Below, piece by piece: positions 15,200-22,726 of a stretch of 34,330 nt of DNA. Source of the DNA: an uncultured Frankiales bacterium (GTDB lineage Bacteria; Actinomycetota; Actinomycetes; Mycobacteriales; SCTD01); assembly GCA_946479905.1 (NCBI GenBank), contig CAMLIA010000023.1, positions 1 to 34,330 on the forward strand. The letters are read 5' to 3'. Made by a program: the position numbers and the translations under genes. Position 1 is the stretch's first letter. Every line of letters begins with the position of its first letter. Under the pieces are notes generated by a model that was not told where the DNA came from, did no database searches, and saw nothing but the letters and a program-made list of their open reading frames with translations.

Positions 15200-16030
15200 A
15201 TGAGGTCGGGTGAGGTCTCGGCAACCGGGCGGCGGGCGGCTGACCCGGACACCCTGCTGGTGCTCCCGGGCGAGGGTGACCAGACCGTCGACCAGGACCT
15301 CCCGGCGGTGCACCAGGCGACCCGGGAGCTGCTGTACGTCGGGGACCGCGACGACGTGGTGGAGATCCTCACCGCCCTCGTCACCCAGCTCGGTGGCACG
15401 GTCGTCGAGGACGCGGCTGCGGCGAGCTCACCGATCCAGGTCAGCCTGCACCTGGACGGGCCCGAGGGCCACGAGCTCGTCGCCACCGCCCCCGATGCCG
15501 CCACCCTGCAGCGGTTGCGACGTCACCTCCCGACGGTCGTCGCGGACGCACGCGCCAGCCTCCGACTCGCCCGGCTGGCGCAGCAGGCTGACATCGATCC
15601 GCTCACCGGGCTGCCGAACCGCCGTGCTGCGAATCGCATCATCCCGCGGCTGCGCAGCGGCGACGTCGTGTGCGTCATCGACCTCGACCACTTCAAGCGC
15701 ATCAACGACGAGCACGGGCACGCCGCGGGGGACATGGTCCTCAGTGCGTTCGGCGAGCTGCTGCACGACCACAGCCGCGTCGCGGACATCTACCTGCGCA
15801 CCGGCGGTGAGGAGTTCCTCGGTGTCTTCCACGGACGGGGGCTCGAGGTCGTCCTGCCGGCGTTGGAGCGCCTGCGCGAGGAGTGGTCGAATGCCGCGCC
15901 ACTGCCGTGCAGCTTCTCTGCGGGCGTTGCCGCGGTCAGCGGGGACGACGGTCCCGAGGCGTGGCGCCGGGCCGACGACCTGATGTACGACGCCAAGCGG
16001 CTGGGGCGCGACCGGATCCGCTCCGCCTAG
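15200..16030 (+). CDS. GGDEF-domain diguanylate cyclase
   Basis: This 276-residue soluble protein has an N-terminal region (about 1-130) without a recognised sensor family and a C-terminal GGDEF domain (about 132-272). Landmarks are DPLTGLPNRRA at about 133, the metal-binding VIDLDHFKRINDEHGH, and the active-site loop GGEEF at 202-206. RVAD at 193-196 is the RxxD inhibitory site, correctly placed five residues before the loop. The enzyme should therefore make cyclic di-GMP from GTP and be subject to product inhibition. The N-terminal region contains a repeated VVEILTALVTQLGG-type helix and may be a degenerate GAF/PAS-like sensor. ATG at 15200 follows GGAGGGGG; an upstream ATG at 15140, overlapping the permease stop, is possible. 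It lies in line with the exporter genes. Confidence 0.88.
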   Translation: MRSGEVSATGRRAADPDTLLVLPGEGDQTVDQDLPAVHQATRELLYVGDRDDVVEILTALVTQLGGTVVEDAAAASSPIQVSLHLDGPEGHELVATAPDAATLQRLRRHLPTVVADARASLRLARLAQQADIDPLTGLPNRRAANRIIPRLRSGDVVCVIDLDHFKRINDEHGHAAGDMVLSAFGELLHDHSRVADIYLRTGGEEFLGVFHGRGLEVVLPALERLREEWSNAAPLPCSFSAGVAAVSGDDGPEAWRRADDLMYDAKRLGRDRIRSA

Positions 16031-16172
16031 GTCGCCGCAGCGGGGCGTGATCCTCGTCGCACCCTGAGCGGTGACGGGCCCTGCGTGACCCACGTCTCGC
16101 TGGCGTGCAGGATCCACGTCGCGCTCCGCGGGCGAACATCAGAGGACCCGACCAGAGCCCTCCGGAGACGCC

Positions 16173-16604
16173 ATGATCCGCCGAACTGACCCGAGAGTCG
16201 CCACCCTTTCCCAGATCGGCATCCTCGCCGGTGCCCGTCCTCGTCAGCTCGACCAGGCGTGCTCGCTCACGACAGAGGTGCGGCTGCCGGCCGGCGCCGT
16301 GCTCTGCTCGCAGGGCGAGGAGGCGCACGAGGTGTTCCTGCTCGTCGAGGGTGACGTGGCCGTCTCCCGCGACGGCCGACCCCTCGGTGTGCTGGGCGCC
16401 GGTGACGTCGTCGGTGAGCTCGCCGTCCTCGACGGTCAGCGCCGGACCGCCACCGCCGTCGCTCTCGACGATGTGGTCATGCTCGTCATGAGCACCTGCG
16501 AGTTCGCGCGGCTGCTGGACGTCGTACCCGCTGCGCGCATCAACCTGCAGTCGCTGCGGGAGACCCGCAAGGCGGAGATCGTCGCGCTGTCCGCCGCGGC
16601 GTAG
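16173..16604 (+). CDS. Stand-alone cyclic-nucleotide-binding domain protein
   Basis: This 143-residue protein is essentially one CRP-type cNMP-binding domain (about residues 10-125): LPAGAVLCSQGEEAHEVFLL, the turn VEGDVAVSRDG, and the phosphate-binding cassette GELAVLDGQRRTATA with the conserved Glu and Arg-Thr. There is no C-terminal helix-turn-helix, so it is not a CRP-like transcription factor; the last 20 residues form a helix. It should bind a cyclic nucleotide or act through protein contact. The ATG at 16173 has GGAG about eight bases upstream. It lies 142 bases after the GGDEF gene in the same direction, which makes a functional link to nucleotide second messengers possible but unproven. 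Confidence 0.85.
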   Translation: MIRRTDPRVATLSQIGILAGARPRQLDQACSLTTEVRLPAGAVLCSQGEEAHEVFLLVEGDVAVSRDGRPLGVLGAGDVVGELAVLDGQRRTATAVALDDVVMLVMSTCEFARLLDVVPAARINLQSLRETRKAEIVALSAAA

Positions 16605-16611
16605 CGGCAGG

Positions 16612-17394
16612 TCAGCCGCTCAGACCGTCGATCGCGGCCATGTCCTCGGCGGACAGCGCGAAGTCGGCCACCTGGGCGTTGCTGAGGATGCGGTCCTCGT
16701 TGGACGACTTCGGGATCACGACGATCTCGTGCTGCAGGTGCCAGCGGATGATGACCTGTGCAGGGGTCCGGCCGAGCCGGTCGGCGATCTCGCCGATGAC
16801 CGGGTCGTCGAGGGTGCCACCGCGCAGGGCGCTGTAGCCCTCCACGACGACCCCGCGCTCGCGGTGCCCGGCCACGGCCTCGCGGTCGAACACCAGCGGG
16901 CTGAGGTGCACCTGGTTGACGGCCGGCAGCGGCCCGTTCTTCGCGAGCGCGTCGAGCTGGTCCAGCGAGAAGTTGCTGACCCCGATGTCGCGCACCAGGC
17001 CGGCCTGCTGCGCCTCGACCAGGTGCTCCCACACCCGCTCGTCGTCGCCGGTCGGCCAGTGGATCAGCCAGAGGTCGAGGTAGGGAGTGCGCAGCTTGCG
17101 AAGGCTGTCCTCGAGCGTCTTCCTCGGGTCGCCCGCGTCGTTGCCCGGCAGCTTCGTGGTGACGAACAGCTCGGCCCGGTCGATCCCGCTGGCGGCGATG
17201 GCGGCGCCGACCTCGGCCTCGTTGCCGTACATCGTGGCGGTGTCCACGTGGCGGTATCCCGCGCGCAGTGCCGCGCTGGTCGCGCGCTCCGCATCGGGAC
17301 CCTTGATCTGCCAGGTCCCGAACCCGAGCAGCGGCATCGTGCCGCCGCTGGGCAGGGCGGCGGCGGTGGTGGGCACGGCAGTGTCAGCAGTCAT
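16612..17394 (-). CDS. Aldo/keto reductase
   Basis: This 260-residue NADPH-dependent oxidoreductase of the AKR superfamily (AKR5-like, similar to 2,5-diketo-D-gluconate reductases) has the full catalytic tetrad: D51 and Y56 in DTATMYGNE, K81 in TTKLPG and H112 in LIHWP. Further landmarks are DIGVSNFSLDQL and the cofactor-binding VIPKSSNEDRI. It would reduce aldehydes or ketones in the cytoplasm; the natural substrate is not predictable. The ATG at 17394 is used; another ATG three codons upstream is possible. The gene runs towards the cNMP-binding gene, leaving seven bases between the stops. The deacetylase gene upstream on the same strand ends 29 bases before it, so both may share a transcript. 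Confidence 0.92.
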   Translation of the reverse strand: MTADTAVPTTAAALPSGGTMPLLGFGTWQIKGPDAERATSAALRAGYRHVDTATMYGNEAEVGAAIAASGIDRAELFVTTKLPGNDAGDPRKTLEDSLRKLRTPYLDLWLIHWPTGDDERVWEHLVEAQQAGLVRDIGVSNFSLDQLDALAKNGPLPAVNQVHLSPLVFDREAVAGHRERGVVVEGYSALRGGTLDDPVIGEIADRLGRTPAQVIIRWHLQHEIVVIPKSSNEDRILSNAQVADFALSAEDMAAIDGLSG

Positions 17395-17423
17395 GCGGCC
17401 CATCCTGCTGCATGCTCGAGTGC

Positions 17424-18332
17424 TCAGAACCCGTCGGCCCTGACGAAGGAGAGCCCGCGGGCGCGCAGCCGCGAGATGACGTCCGGCAGGGCGGCCGCGT
17501 CGGTCGAGGCGGCACCGACGTGCATCAGCACGATCTCGCCGGGCCCGGCGGCAGCGAGGACCCGGGAGGTGACCTCTGACGGCGGCACGCCGCGCCAGCC
17601 GAGGGTGTCCACGGTCCACATCAGCTCGTACCGGTAGCCGGCCGCGGCGACGTCGCGGTCGACGCCGGCGTCGCGGTCGCCGTAGGGCGGGCGGAACCAC
17701 GGCGGGAAGGCGACTCCTGCGACCGAGCGCAGGGTGGCCTCCGCACCGTCCAGTGCCGTCCATCGCTGCTGCCGGGTGAGCGGCGCGGTCCGCGTCGAGG
17801 CGCCGGTGAAGGACAGGTGCCGGTCGGTGTGGTTCACGACCATGTGGCCCTCCCGCACGATGCGCCGGGTGAGCTCGGGGTTGTCCCGCATCCACGTCCC
17901 GGTCAGCCCGAACGTGGCGCGGATCCCTTGACGGGCCAGCAGGTCGAGGATGTCCGAGGTGCGGCCCACGTCCGAGCCGGCGTCGAAGGTGAGCGCCACG
18001 ACCCGCCTGCTGGTCGAGCCCTTCCACACCAGCCGGGCCGCGGCTGTCGTCGGCGATGTCGTCGGCCGAGCGGTCGGCGACCTCGTGGGGGTGACCGTCC
18101 GAGTCGGGCGGGCCGAGGGGGTCGGGGATGCGGTCAGCGACGGGGTGGCCGGCGGGGTGGCCGACGGGGTGACCGAGGGGCTCGCCGGAGCGCTGGCCGT
18201 GGGACTGCTGGTGACCGACGGGGCGGCCGACGGCGTGGGCGTCGGGAGCGCGCGCTCGTTGCCCGCGCCGCAGGCGGCGGTGAGCAGCACCAGGCACCCG
18301 GCCGCCGCGCGCAGCGCGTGGGTCTTGGTCAT
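17424..18332 (-). CDS. Polysaccharide deacetylase (NodB/CE4-type) lipoprotein
   Basis: This 302-residue exported protein has a lipoprotein signal (lipobox TAAC, lipidated Cys near residue 21), a low-complexity Ser/Thr/Pro/Ala spacer (about 25-100) made of short repeats of the type PSVTPSATPPA, and a CE4 domain (about 105-300). Motif 1 reads TFDAG (D117, A118) where most members have TFDDG. Motif 2 is HTDRH (H168, H172, metal ligands), motif 3 is RPPYG, and later motifs are VDTLGWRG and IVLMH. It should deacetylate peptidoglycan or another N-acetylated glycan outside the cell. The Asp-to-Ala change at the metal-ligand position is also known in a subgroup of actinobacterial members, so activity is plausible. 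GGAGAAG precedes the ATG at 18332. Confidence 0.9.
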   Translation of the reverse strand: MTKTHALRAAAGCLVLLTAACGAGNERALPTPTPSAAPSVTSSPTASAPASPSVTPSATPPATPSLTASPTPSARPTRTVTPTRSPTARPTTSPTTAAARLVWKGSTSRRVVALTFDAGSDVGRTSDILDLLARQGIRATFGLTGTWMRDNPELTRRIVREGHMVVNHTDRHLSFTGASTRTAPLTRQQRWTALDGAEATLRSVAGVAFPPWFRPPYGDRDAGVDRDVAAAGYRYELMWTVDTLGWRGVPPSEVTSRVLAAAGPGEIVLMHVGAASTDAAALPDVISRLRARGLSFVRADGF

Positions 18333-18486
18333 CCCGCTTCTCCTCCGCACCGATCACAGCGCGCTCGAGCGCGTGCGGGCAGCGGCCAACGGCCCATCGG
18401 CTGGGGACCTTCGCCCTGCAGGGGGTTCCGCCGCCGATCGAGGAGCGGTACACCTGAGAGCACGACACCTGCGAGAGGAGAGGCCC

Positions 18487-18675
18487 ATGCTGGCCGAGGT
18501 CGGGGACGTCTTGGTGGTGCACGGACGCAAGGTCGGGGACGCGGAACGTCGCGGGGAGGTCCTCGAGGTCAGGGGCCGCGACGGGGCACCGCCCTACGTC
18601 GTCAAGTGGGAGTCCGCCGACCGGGAGGGCCTGTTCTTCCCGACGTCCGGGGTGACGGTCCAGCACCCGGGCTGA
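18487..18675 (+). CDS. DUF1918 domain protein
   Basis: This 62-residue protein matches the small DUF1918 family: an SH3-like beta barrel starting VGDVLVVHGRKVG, then RRGEVLEVRG, PPYVVKWES and GLFFPTSGVTVQH. GAGAGGAGAG lies just upstream of the ATG at 18487. The function of the family is unknown; its members are common in actinobacteria, sometimes next to stress or dioxygenase genes. It is divergent from the deacetylase gene across 154 bases in which I see no clear promoter, and it ends 15 bases before the CsoR operator. Confidence 0.85.
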   Translation: MLAEVGDVLVVHGRKVGDAERRGEVLEVRGRDGAPPYVVKWESADREGLFFPTSGVTVQHPG

Positions 18676-18689
18676 CCCCCTGGCGCTCC

Positions 18690-18706
18690 ATACCCCCTAG
18701 GGGTAT
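18690..18706. promoter_or_regulatory. CsoR-type operator
   Basis: ATACCCC-CTA-GGGGTAT is a perfect seven-base inverted repeat around a three-base centre. It closely resembles the G/C-tract operators bound by CsoR-family repressors. It overlaps the -10 box of the downstream regulator gene, so binding would block transcription of the regulator and permease (autoregulation). Confidence 0.8.
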
Positions 18707-18709
18707 ACT
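18704..18709 (+). promoter_or_regulatory. -10 box TATACT of the csoR-permease operon, leaderless
   Basis: TATACT matches the actinobacterial -10 consensus and ends seven bases before the ATG at 18717. The mRNA would begin at or next to the start codon. The right half of the operator overlaps this box. Confidence 0.65.
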
Positions 18710-18716
18710 CCGCGCC

Positions 18717-18998
18717 ATGGTCGGATACGCGAAGGACAAGGACAAGGTGCTCGCCCGGTTGCGGCGCGTCGAGGGGCAGGTGCGGGGCCTGCAGCGGATG
18801 GTCGAGAACGACGACTACTGCATCGACGTCCTGACCCAGGTGTCCGCGGCGACGAAGGCGCTGCAGGCGGTCGCGCTCGAGCTGCTGGAGGACCACCTGG
18901 GTCACTGCGTCGCCGAGGCGGTCGTCGCGGGTGGTGACGAGGCCACCGCCAAGATCCGCGAGGCGAGCGCGGCCATCGAGCGGCTGGTGAAGTCATGA
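18717..18998 (+). CDS. csoR: CsoR/RcnR-family metal-sensing repressor
   Basis: This 93-residue all-helical protein belongs to the DUF156 (CsoR/RcnR) family. The family opening RLRRVEGQVRGLQRMV is present. The Cu(I) ligand set of CsoR is conserved as C35, H60 and C64 (in DDYCIDVL and LEDHLGHC), which favours copper sensing over the nickel/cobalt (RcnR) or persulfide (CstR) branches, although the metal is inferred. Apo-protein binds its operator and metal releases it. The 18690-18706 palindrome just upstream is the expected operator. The stop overlaps the permease ATG (18995-18998), so repressor and transporter are one operon. The gene appears leaderless, with no ribosome-binding site. Confidence 0.92.
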   Translation: MVGYAKDKDKVLARLRRVEGQVRGLQRMVENDDYCIDVLTQVSAATKALQAVALELLEDHLGHCVAEAVVAGGDEATAKIREASAAIERLVKS

Positions 18999-20410
18999 GC
19001 ACCGTCGCCGAGAGCCTGCAGATGGCGTTCTTCATGTTCTGGGAGACGCTGTGGGCCCTGGTGCTCGGGTTCACGCTCTCCGGTGCGGTGCAGTCCTTCG
19101 TGTCGCGCGCCGAGATGGAGCGCTCGCTCGGCGACCACCGGCCGCGCACGCTGGTGAAGTCGAGCCTGTTCGGCATGGCGAGCAGCTCGTGCTCCTATGC
19201 CGCCAGCGCGTTGGCCAAGTCGCTGTTCCAACGCGGTGCGGACTTCACCAGCTCGATGGTGTTCATGTTCGCCAGCACCAACCTGGTCATCGAGCTCGGC
19301 ATCGTGCTCTGGCTGCTGCTGGGGTGGCAGTTCGCCCTCGCCGAGTTCGTCGGCGGCGCCATCATGATCGTGCTGTTCGCGCTGCTCGCCCCGAAGGTCT
19401 TCCCGGCAGCCGAGCTCCAGGCAGCCCGACAGCGCCTCGACAGCGAGCGGCACGAGGGTCACGAGGGGCACGAGGGACACGGCGAGCAGCCGGCGACGGA
19501 CCTGCCGTTCCGGCAGCGGCTGCGCAGCAAGGCGGGCTGGGCGGACGCCGCGGGCTACACCGTGTCGGACGTGACCATGCTGCGTCGCGAGCTCGTCATC
19601 GGCTACGTCGTCGCGGGGGTCATCGCCGCCGCGGTGTCGCCGAGCGTCTTCGACGCCGTGTTCGTCTCCGGGCACGGCGTGTGGACCGACCTCGAGAACG
19701 TCGTCATCGGCCCGCTCATCGCCTTCATCAGCTTCGTCTGCTCCATCGGCAACGTGCCGCTGGCCGCCGCGCTCTACGAGGGCGGCATCAGCTTCGGCGG
19801 CACGGTGGCCTTCGTGTTCGCCGACCTCATCGCGCTGCCACTGGTCGTCATCTACGGCAAGCTCTACGGGCGCCGGCTGGCCGTCCGGCTGTTCCTCAGC
19901 TTCTGGGCCGTCATGAGCGCGGCAGGGCTGCTCGTCGACCTGCTCTTCCGCGGGGTCGGCATCGACTTCCCGGGGCGCAAGGCCGAGATCGCCGAGACCC
20001 GCTTCGCCTGGAACTACACGACGGTCCTCAACATCGTGTTCCTCCTTGTCGCCGCGGTCGTCTACTGGACCTACCGCAACCGCGAGCGCCTCGGCGGGGG
20101 TCGCGGCTACGCGAAGGACCCGGTCTGCGGCATGCAGGTGGAGCGGGCCCACCCGGGAGCCACGGCGCGGCACGGGGACAGCACGGTCTACTTCTGCTCC
20201 GACCACTGCAAGTCCAGGTTCACCGACCGACCTGAGCACTACGCCGGTACGGCGACGGCAGCCGCGACGGGCTCCACCGACCCGATCTGCGGCATGACCG
20301 TCGACCCGGCGACGGCCGCGGCGACCCGCGTCCGGGCCGGCACGACGTACCTGTTCTGCTCGGTCGGGTGCGCGGAGCGGTTCGACGTCGACCCTGCCGC
20401 TGTCAGCTAG
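18995..20410 (+). CDS. DUF318/ArsP-like permease with two C-terminal YHS domains
   Basis: This 471-residue protein combines a permease of the UPF0718/DUF318 (ArsP-like) type with metal-binding modules. Two bundles of about four membrane segments each (roughly residues 10-135 and 195-355) contain the motifs SSCSYAASALAKSL and CSIGNVPLAAAL, the paired substrate-path motifs of the family. Between them is a cytoplasmic His-rich loop, HEGHEGHEGHGE (about 152-163). Two YHS domains follow at about 374-417 (DPVCGMQV, then YFCSDHCKSRF) and 428-468 (DPICGMTV, then FCSVGCAERF), each with a CxxxC/C-type set. Coupling to a CsoR-type repressor suggests that it moves copper or another soft metal out of the cell, with the His loop and YHS domains delivering or sensing metal. 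Direction and metal are inferred. Confidence 0.88.
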   Translation: MSTVAESLQMAFFMFWETLWALVLGFTLSGAVQSFVSRAEMERSLGDHRPRTLVKSSLFGMASSSCSYAASALAKSLFQRGADFTSSMVFMFASTNLVIELGIVLWLLLGWQFALAEFVGGAIMIVLFALLAPKVFPAAELQAARQRLDSERHEGHEGHEGHGEQPATDLPFRQRLRSKAGWADAAGYTVSDVTMLRRELVIGYVVAGVIAAAVSPSVFDAVFVSGHGVWTDLENVVIGPLIAFISFVCSIGNVPLAAALYEGGISFGGTVAFVFADLIALPLVVIYGKLYGRRLAVRLFLSFWAVMSAAGLLVDLLFRGVGIDFPGRKAEIAETRFAWNYTTVLNIVFLLVAAVVYWTYRNRERLGGGRGYAKDPVCGMQVERAHPGATARHGDSTVYFCSDHCKSRFTDRPEHYAGTATAAATGSTDPICGMTVDPATAAATRVRAGTTYLFCSVGCAERFDVDPAAVS

Positions 20411-20472
20411 CGAGGGCACCCGTGCTTGGCTCGTGAGTGCCGAAGGGACCGAGTCGCCAGCCAGGAGGACCG

Positions 20473-21450
20473 ATGCAGGAGCTCACGCAGGACGCGGTCG
20501 AGCAGGTCGTCCGTGCCGCGACGCTCGCCCCGTCGGTGCACAACAGCCAGCCGTGGCGGTTCCGCTGGGACGGCACCGCGCTCAGCGTGCTCGAGGACCC
20601 CACGCGGTCAGTACCGGTCATCGACCCCGTCGGCCGCGAGCGGCTCATCAGCTGCGGCGCGGCCGTGCTGAACGCCCGCACCGCCCTGCGCGCCGCGGGC
20701 CGGTCCTGCGCGGTCGAGCTGCTGCCCGACCCCGCCCAGCCGGCGCTGCTCGCCCGGCTGCTGCCGGGCGAGGCGGTGGCCGCGACCGACGACGAGCTGC
20801 TCCTCGCGCGAGCCGTCGCCGAGCGCCACACCGAGCGGGGAGCCTTCGACGACCGCGTCGTGCCACCGGAGGTCGTGGCGCGGCTGCGCGCCGCCGTCGA
20901 GGCCGAGGGGGCCTGGATGCAGGCGGTCGAGCAGGAGGAGGACCGCATCGCGCTGTCGGTGCTGCTCAGCCACGCCGAGCAGGCACAGAGCGGCGATCCG
21001 GAGTACCAGGCGGAGCTGCAGGCCTGGCGGACGCGGGACCTGGCGCAGCAGGGCATCCCCGACGCAGCGCTCGACCCGCACCAGCCGGCGCGCGGCTCCG
21101 ACTACGCCCTGCGCGACTTCGACGCCGGCAGGCCACGACCGGCGGACCCCTCGCACGAGCCGCCGGTGCCCGAGCACCCGTTGGGCGTGGTGGTCTGGAC
21201 GCAGGACGACACGCAGCGCGACTGGGTGCGCGCCGGCCTCGCGCTGGGCGCGCTCCTGACGCGCGCCACGGTCGAGGGGCTGGTGGCCTCGCCCATGACC
21301 CAGGTCGTCGAGGTGGAGCGGATCCGACAGCAGCTGCGCCGCGAGCTCGGCCTGATGGGAGTGCCTCAGGTCGTGCTGCGGCTCGGCTACGGTCACGGGC
21401 GGGAGACGACGCGGCGGCGACCCGTCGACCAGGTGCTGGAGGTCACGTGA
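20473..21450 (+). CDS. Acg-like nitroreductase-family protein
   Basis: This 325-residue protein resembles the Acg family of mycobacteria (Rv2032-type), a divergent, duplicated nitroreductase fold that binds or sequesters FMN. LAPSVHNSQPWRF near residue 17 is the signature N-terminal flavin motif. The segment AERHTERGAFDDRVVPPEV corresponds to the conserved RHTxRxPF/V region, and the C-terminal half has ALGALLTRATVEGL and a final LRLGY. Acg proteins are linked to dormancy and redox stress in Mycobacterium; enzymatic turnover is often absent. AGGAGG lies six bases before the ATG at 20473. It follows the metal permease by 62 bases and precedes the CoA-transferase gene by 13, so it may be part of the same transcript. 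Confidence 0.88.
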   Translation: MQELTQDAVEQVVRAATLAPSVHNSQPWRFRWDGTALSVLEDPTRSVPVIDPVGRERLISCGAAVLNARTALRAAGRSCAVELLPDPAQPALLARLLPGEAVAATDDELLLARAVAERHTERGAFDDRVVPPEVVARLRAAVEAEGAWMQAVEQEEDRIALSVLLSHAEQAQSGDPEYQAELQAWRTRDLAQQGIPDAALDPHQPARGSDYALRDFDAGRPRPADPSHEPPVPEHPLGVVVWTQDDTQRDWVRAGLALGALLTRATVEGLVASPMTQVVEVERIRQQLRRELGLMGVPQVVLRLGYGHGRETTRRRPVDQVLEVT

Positions 21451-21463
21451 CAGCGGCGGCGTC

Positions 21464-22702
21464 GTGCGCGAGCTGACCGAGAGCGAGCTCGGGCGCGCGC
21501 TGCAGGGGCTCGTCGACGCGGAGCCGAGGGTCGTCGTCGCCGGCAACCACGCCACTCCGGGGCACCTGCTCCGGCTCGTCGACAGCGTGCTGCCCCGATA
21601 CCGGCTGATGACCCTGAACGCGGCGACCGGTGTCCCCGACCGCGAGGGCGTCGTGCACGAGACCCCGTTCGTCGGAGCGGGGGTTCGCAAGAGCGCGCGG
21701 CTGGTCTACCTGCCGGCCCGGCTCAGCCTCGTACCTCAGATGTTCCGCACCTCGCTGCCACCGGACGTGGTGCTGGTGCACACGACCCCTCCCCGCAGGG
21801 GGGTCGTCTCGCTGGGCGTCGAGGTCAACATCCTGCCGGCCGCCATCGAGGCGGTCCGCAGCCGCGGCGGCATCGTCGTCGCTCAGGTCAACGAGCAGAT
21901 GCCCTGGACCGAGGGCGATGCGCTCGTGCGCGCCGAGCAGATCGACTACGCCCTGACGGTGCCGGAGCCGCTGTCGACGCACACCCCGGGGCCGGTGTCC
22001 GACGTCGCCCGGGGCATCGCGGAGCACGTCGCACCGCTCGTCCCGGACGGCGCGACGCTGCAAGCCGGCATCGGCGCCATCCCGGACGCCGTGCTGTCGG
22101 AGCTGCGGGCCCGGCGGGGGATGCGGGTCTACACCGAGATGTTCAGCGACGGGGTGCTCGACCTCGAGCGCTCCGGCGCACTCGACCCGGACCACCCGCT
22201 CGTCGCGTCGTTCCTCTTCGGCTCGCCCGAGCTGCTGGCCTGGGTGCACGACAACCCGCGCGTCCGGATGCTGCGCACCGAGAAGACCAACGACCCCGCG
22301 AACATCGCCCGGCAGCCGCAGATGACGTCGCTCAACACCGCGCTGCAGGTGGACCTGTTCGGCCAGGCCAACGCCTCGTGGATCAACCGGCGCATCTACT
22401 CCGGCCTCGGCGGCCAGAGCGACTTCGTCGTCGGCGCCCTGCACAGCCGCGGCGGCCAGGCGGTCATGGCGCTGTCCGCCTGGCACCCGAAGGCCCAGCA
22501 GTCGACCGTGGTCGGCCGGCTGGACGGTCCGGCGAGCAGCTTCCAGCACTCCTGGATCGTCTCGGAGTACGGCCGGGCGGCGGTGTGGTCGCAGCCCCTG
22601 GAGGAGCAGGCCCGCGCCCTCATCGAGCAGGTCGCGCACCCCGACGCGCGGCCGGGGCTGCGCGAGGACGCCCTCGCGCTGGGGCTCGCCCACCGGGGCT
22701 GA
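21464..22702 (+). CDS. Acetyl-CoA hydrolase/CoA-transferase family protein
   Basis: This 412-residue cytoplasmic enzyme belongs to the family of acetyl-CoA hydrolases, 4-hydroxybutyrate and butyryl-CoA CoA-transferases. It shows VVAGNHATPGHLL near the N terminus, then LQAGIGAIPDAVL and the catalytic Glu E225 in YTEMFSDG, which forms the acyl-CoA thioester intermediate. NTALQVDLFGQANA and the GLGGQSDFVVGA acyl-CoA-binding loop follow. It would transfer CoA between acids or hydrolyse acetyl-CoA. It starts at a GTG 13 bases after the Acg-like gene and has no clear ribosome-binding site, so translation may depend on coupling. Length is slightly short for the family (usually 430-500), mainly at the N terminus. 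Confidence 0.9.
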   Translation: MRELTESELGRALQGLVDAEPRVVVAGNHATPGHLLRLVDSVLPRYRLMTLNAATGVPDREGVVHETPFVGAGVRKSARLVYLPARLSLVPQMFRTSLPPDVVLVHTTPPRRGVVSLGVEVNILPAAIEAVRSRGGIVVAQVNEQMPWTEGDALVRAEQIDYALTVPEPLSTHTPGPVSDVARGIAEHVAPLVPDGATLQAGIGAIPDAVLSELRARRGMRVYTEMFSDGVLDLERSGALDPDHPLVASFLFGSPELLAWVHDNPRVRMLRTEKTNDPANIARQPQMTSLNTALQVDLFGQANASWINRRIYSGLGGQSDFVVGALHSRGGQAVMALSAWHPKAQQSTVVGRLDGPASSFQHSWIVSEYGRAAVWSQPLEEQARALIEQVAHPDARPGLREDALALGLAHRG

Positions 22703-22713
22703 GGGCCCACCTC

Positions 22714-22719
22714 TACCCT
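22714..22719 (+). promoter_or_regulatory. -10 box TACCCT before the MFS gene, probable leaderless start
   Basis: TACCCT lies exactly seven bases before the GTG at 22727, and no Shine-Dalgarno sequence is present. It sits in the 24-base gap after the CoA-transferase gene, so the transporter may be transcribed independently. Confidence 0.5.
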
Positions 22720-22726
22720 GGCCACG

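Noticed and set aside
18060..18240. Repetitive GTCGGCGA/GACGGGGTG-like tract as a non-coding repeat
   Set aside because: It encodes the Ser/Thr/Pro spacer of the deacetylase lipoprotein on the minus strand, so coding low complexity explains it.
19450..19485. Short tandem DNA repeat (CACGAGGG units) as a possible repeat element or CRISPR trace
   Set aside because: It lies in frame within the permease gene and encodes the His-Glu-Gly loop. There are no spacers, and no CRISPR array was seen anywhere in the window.
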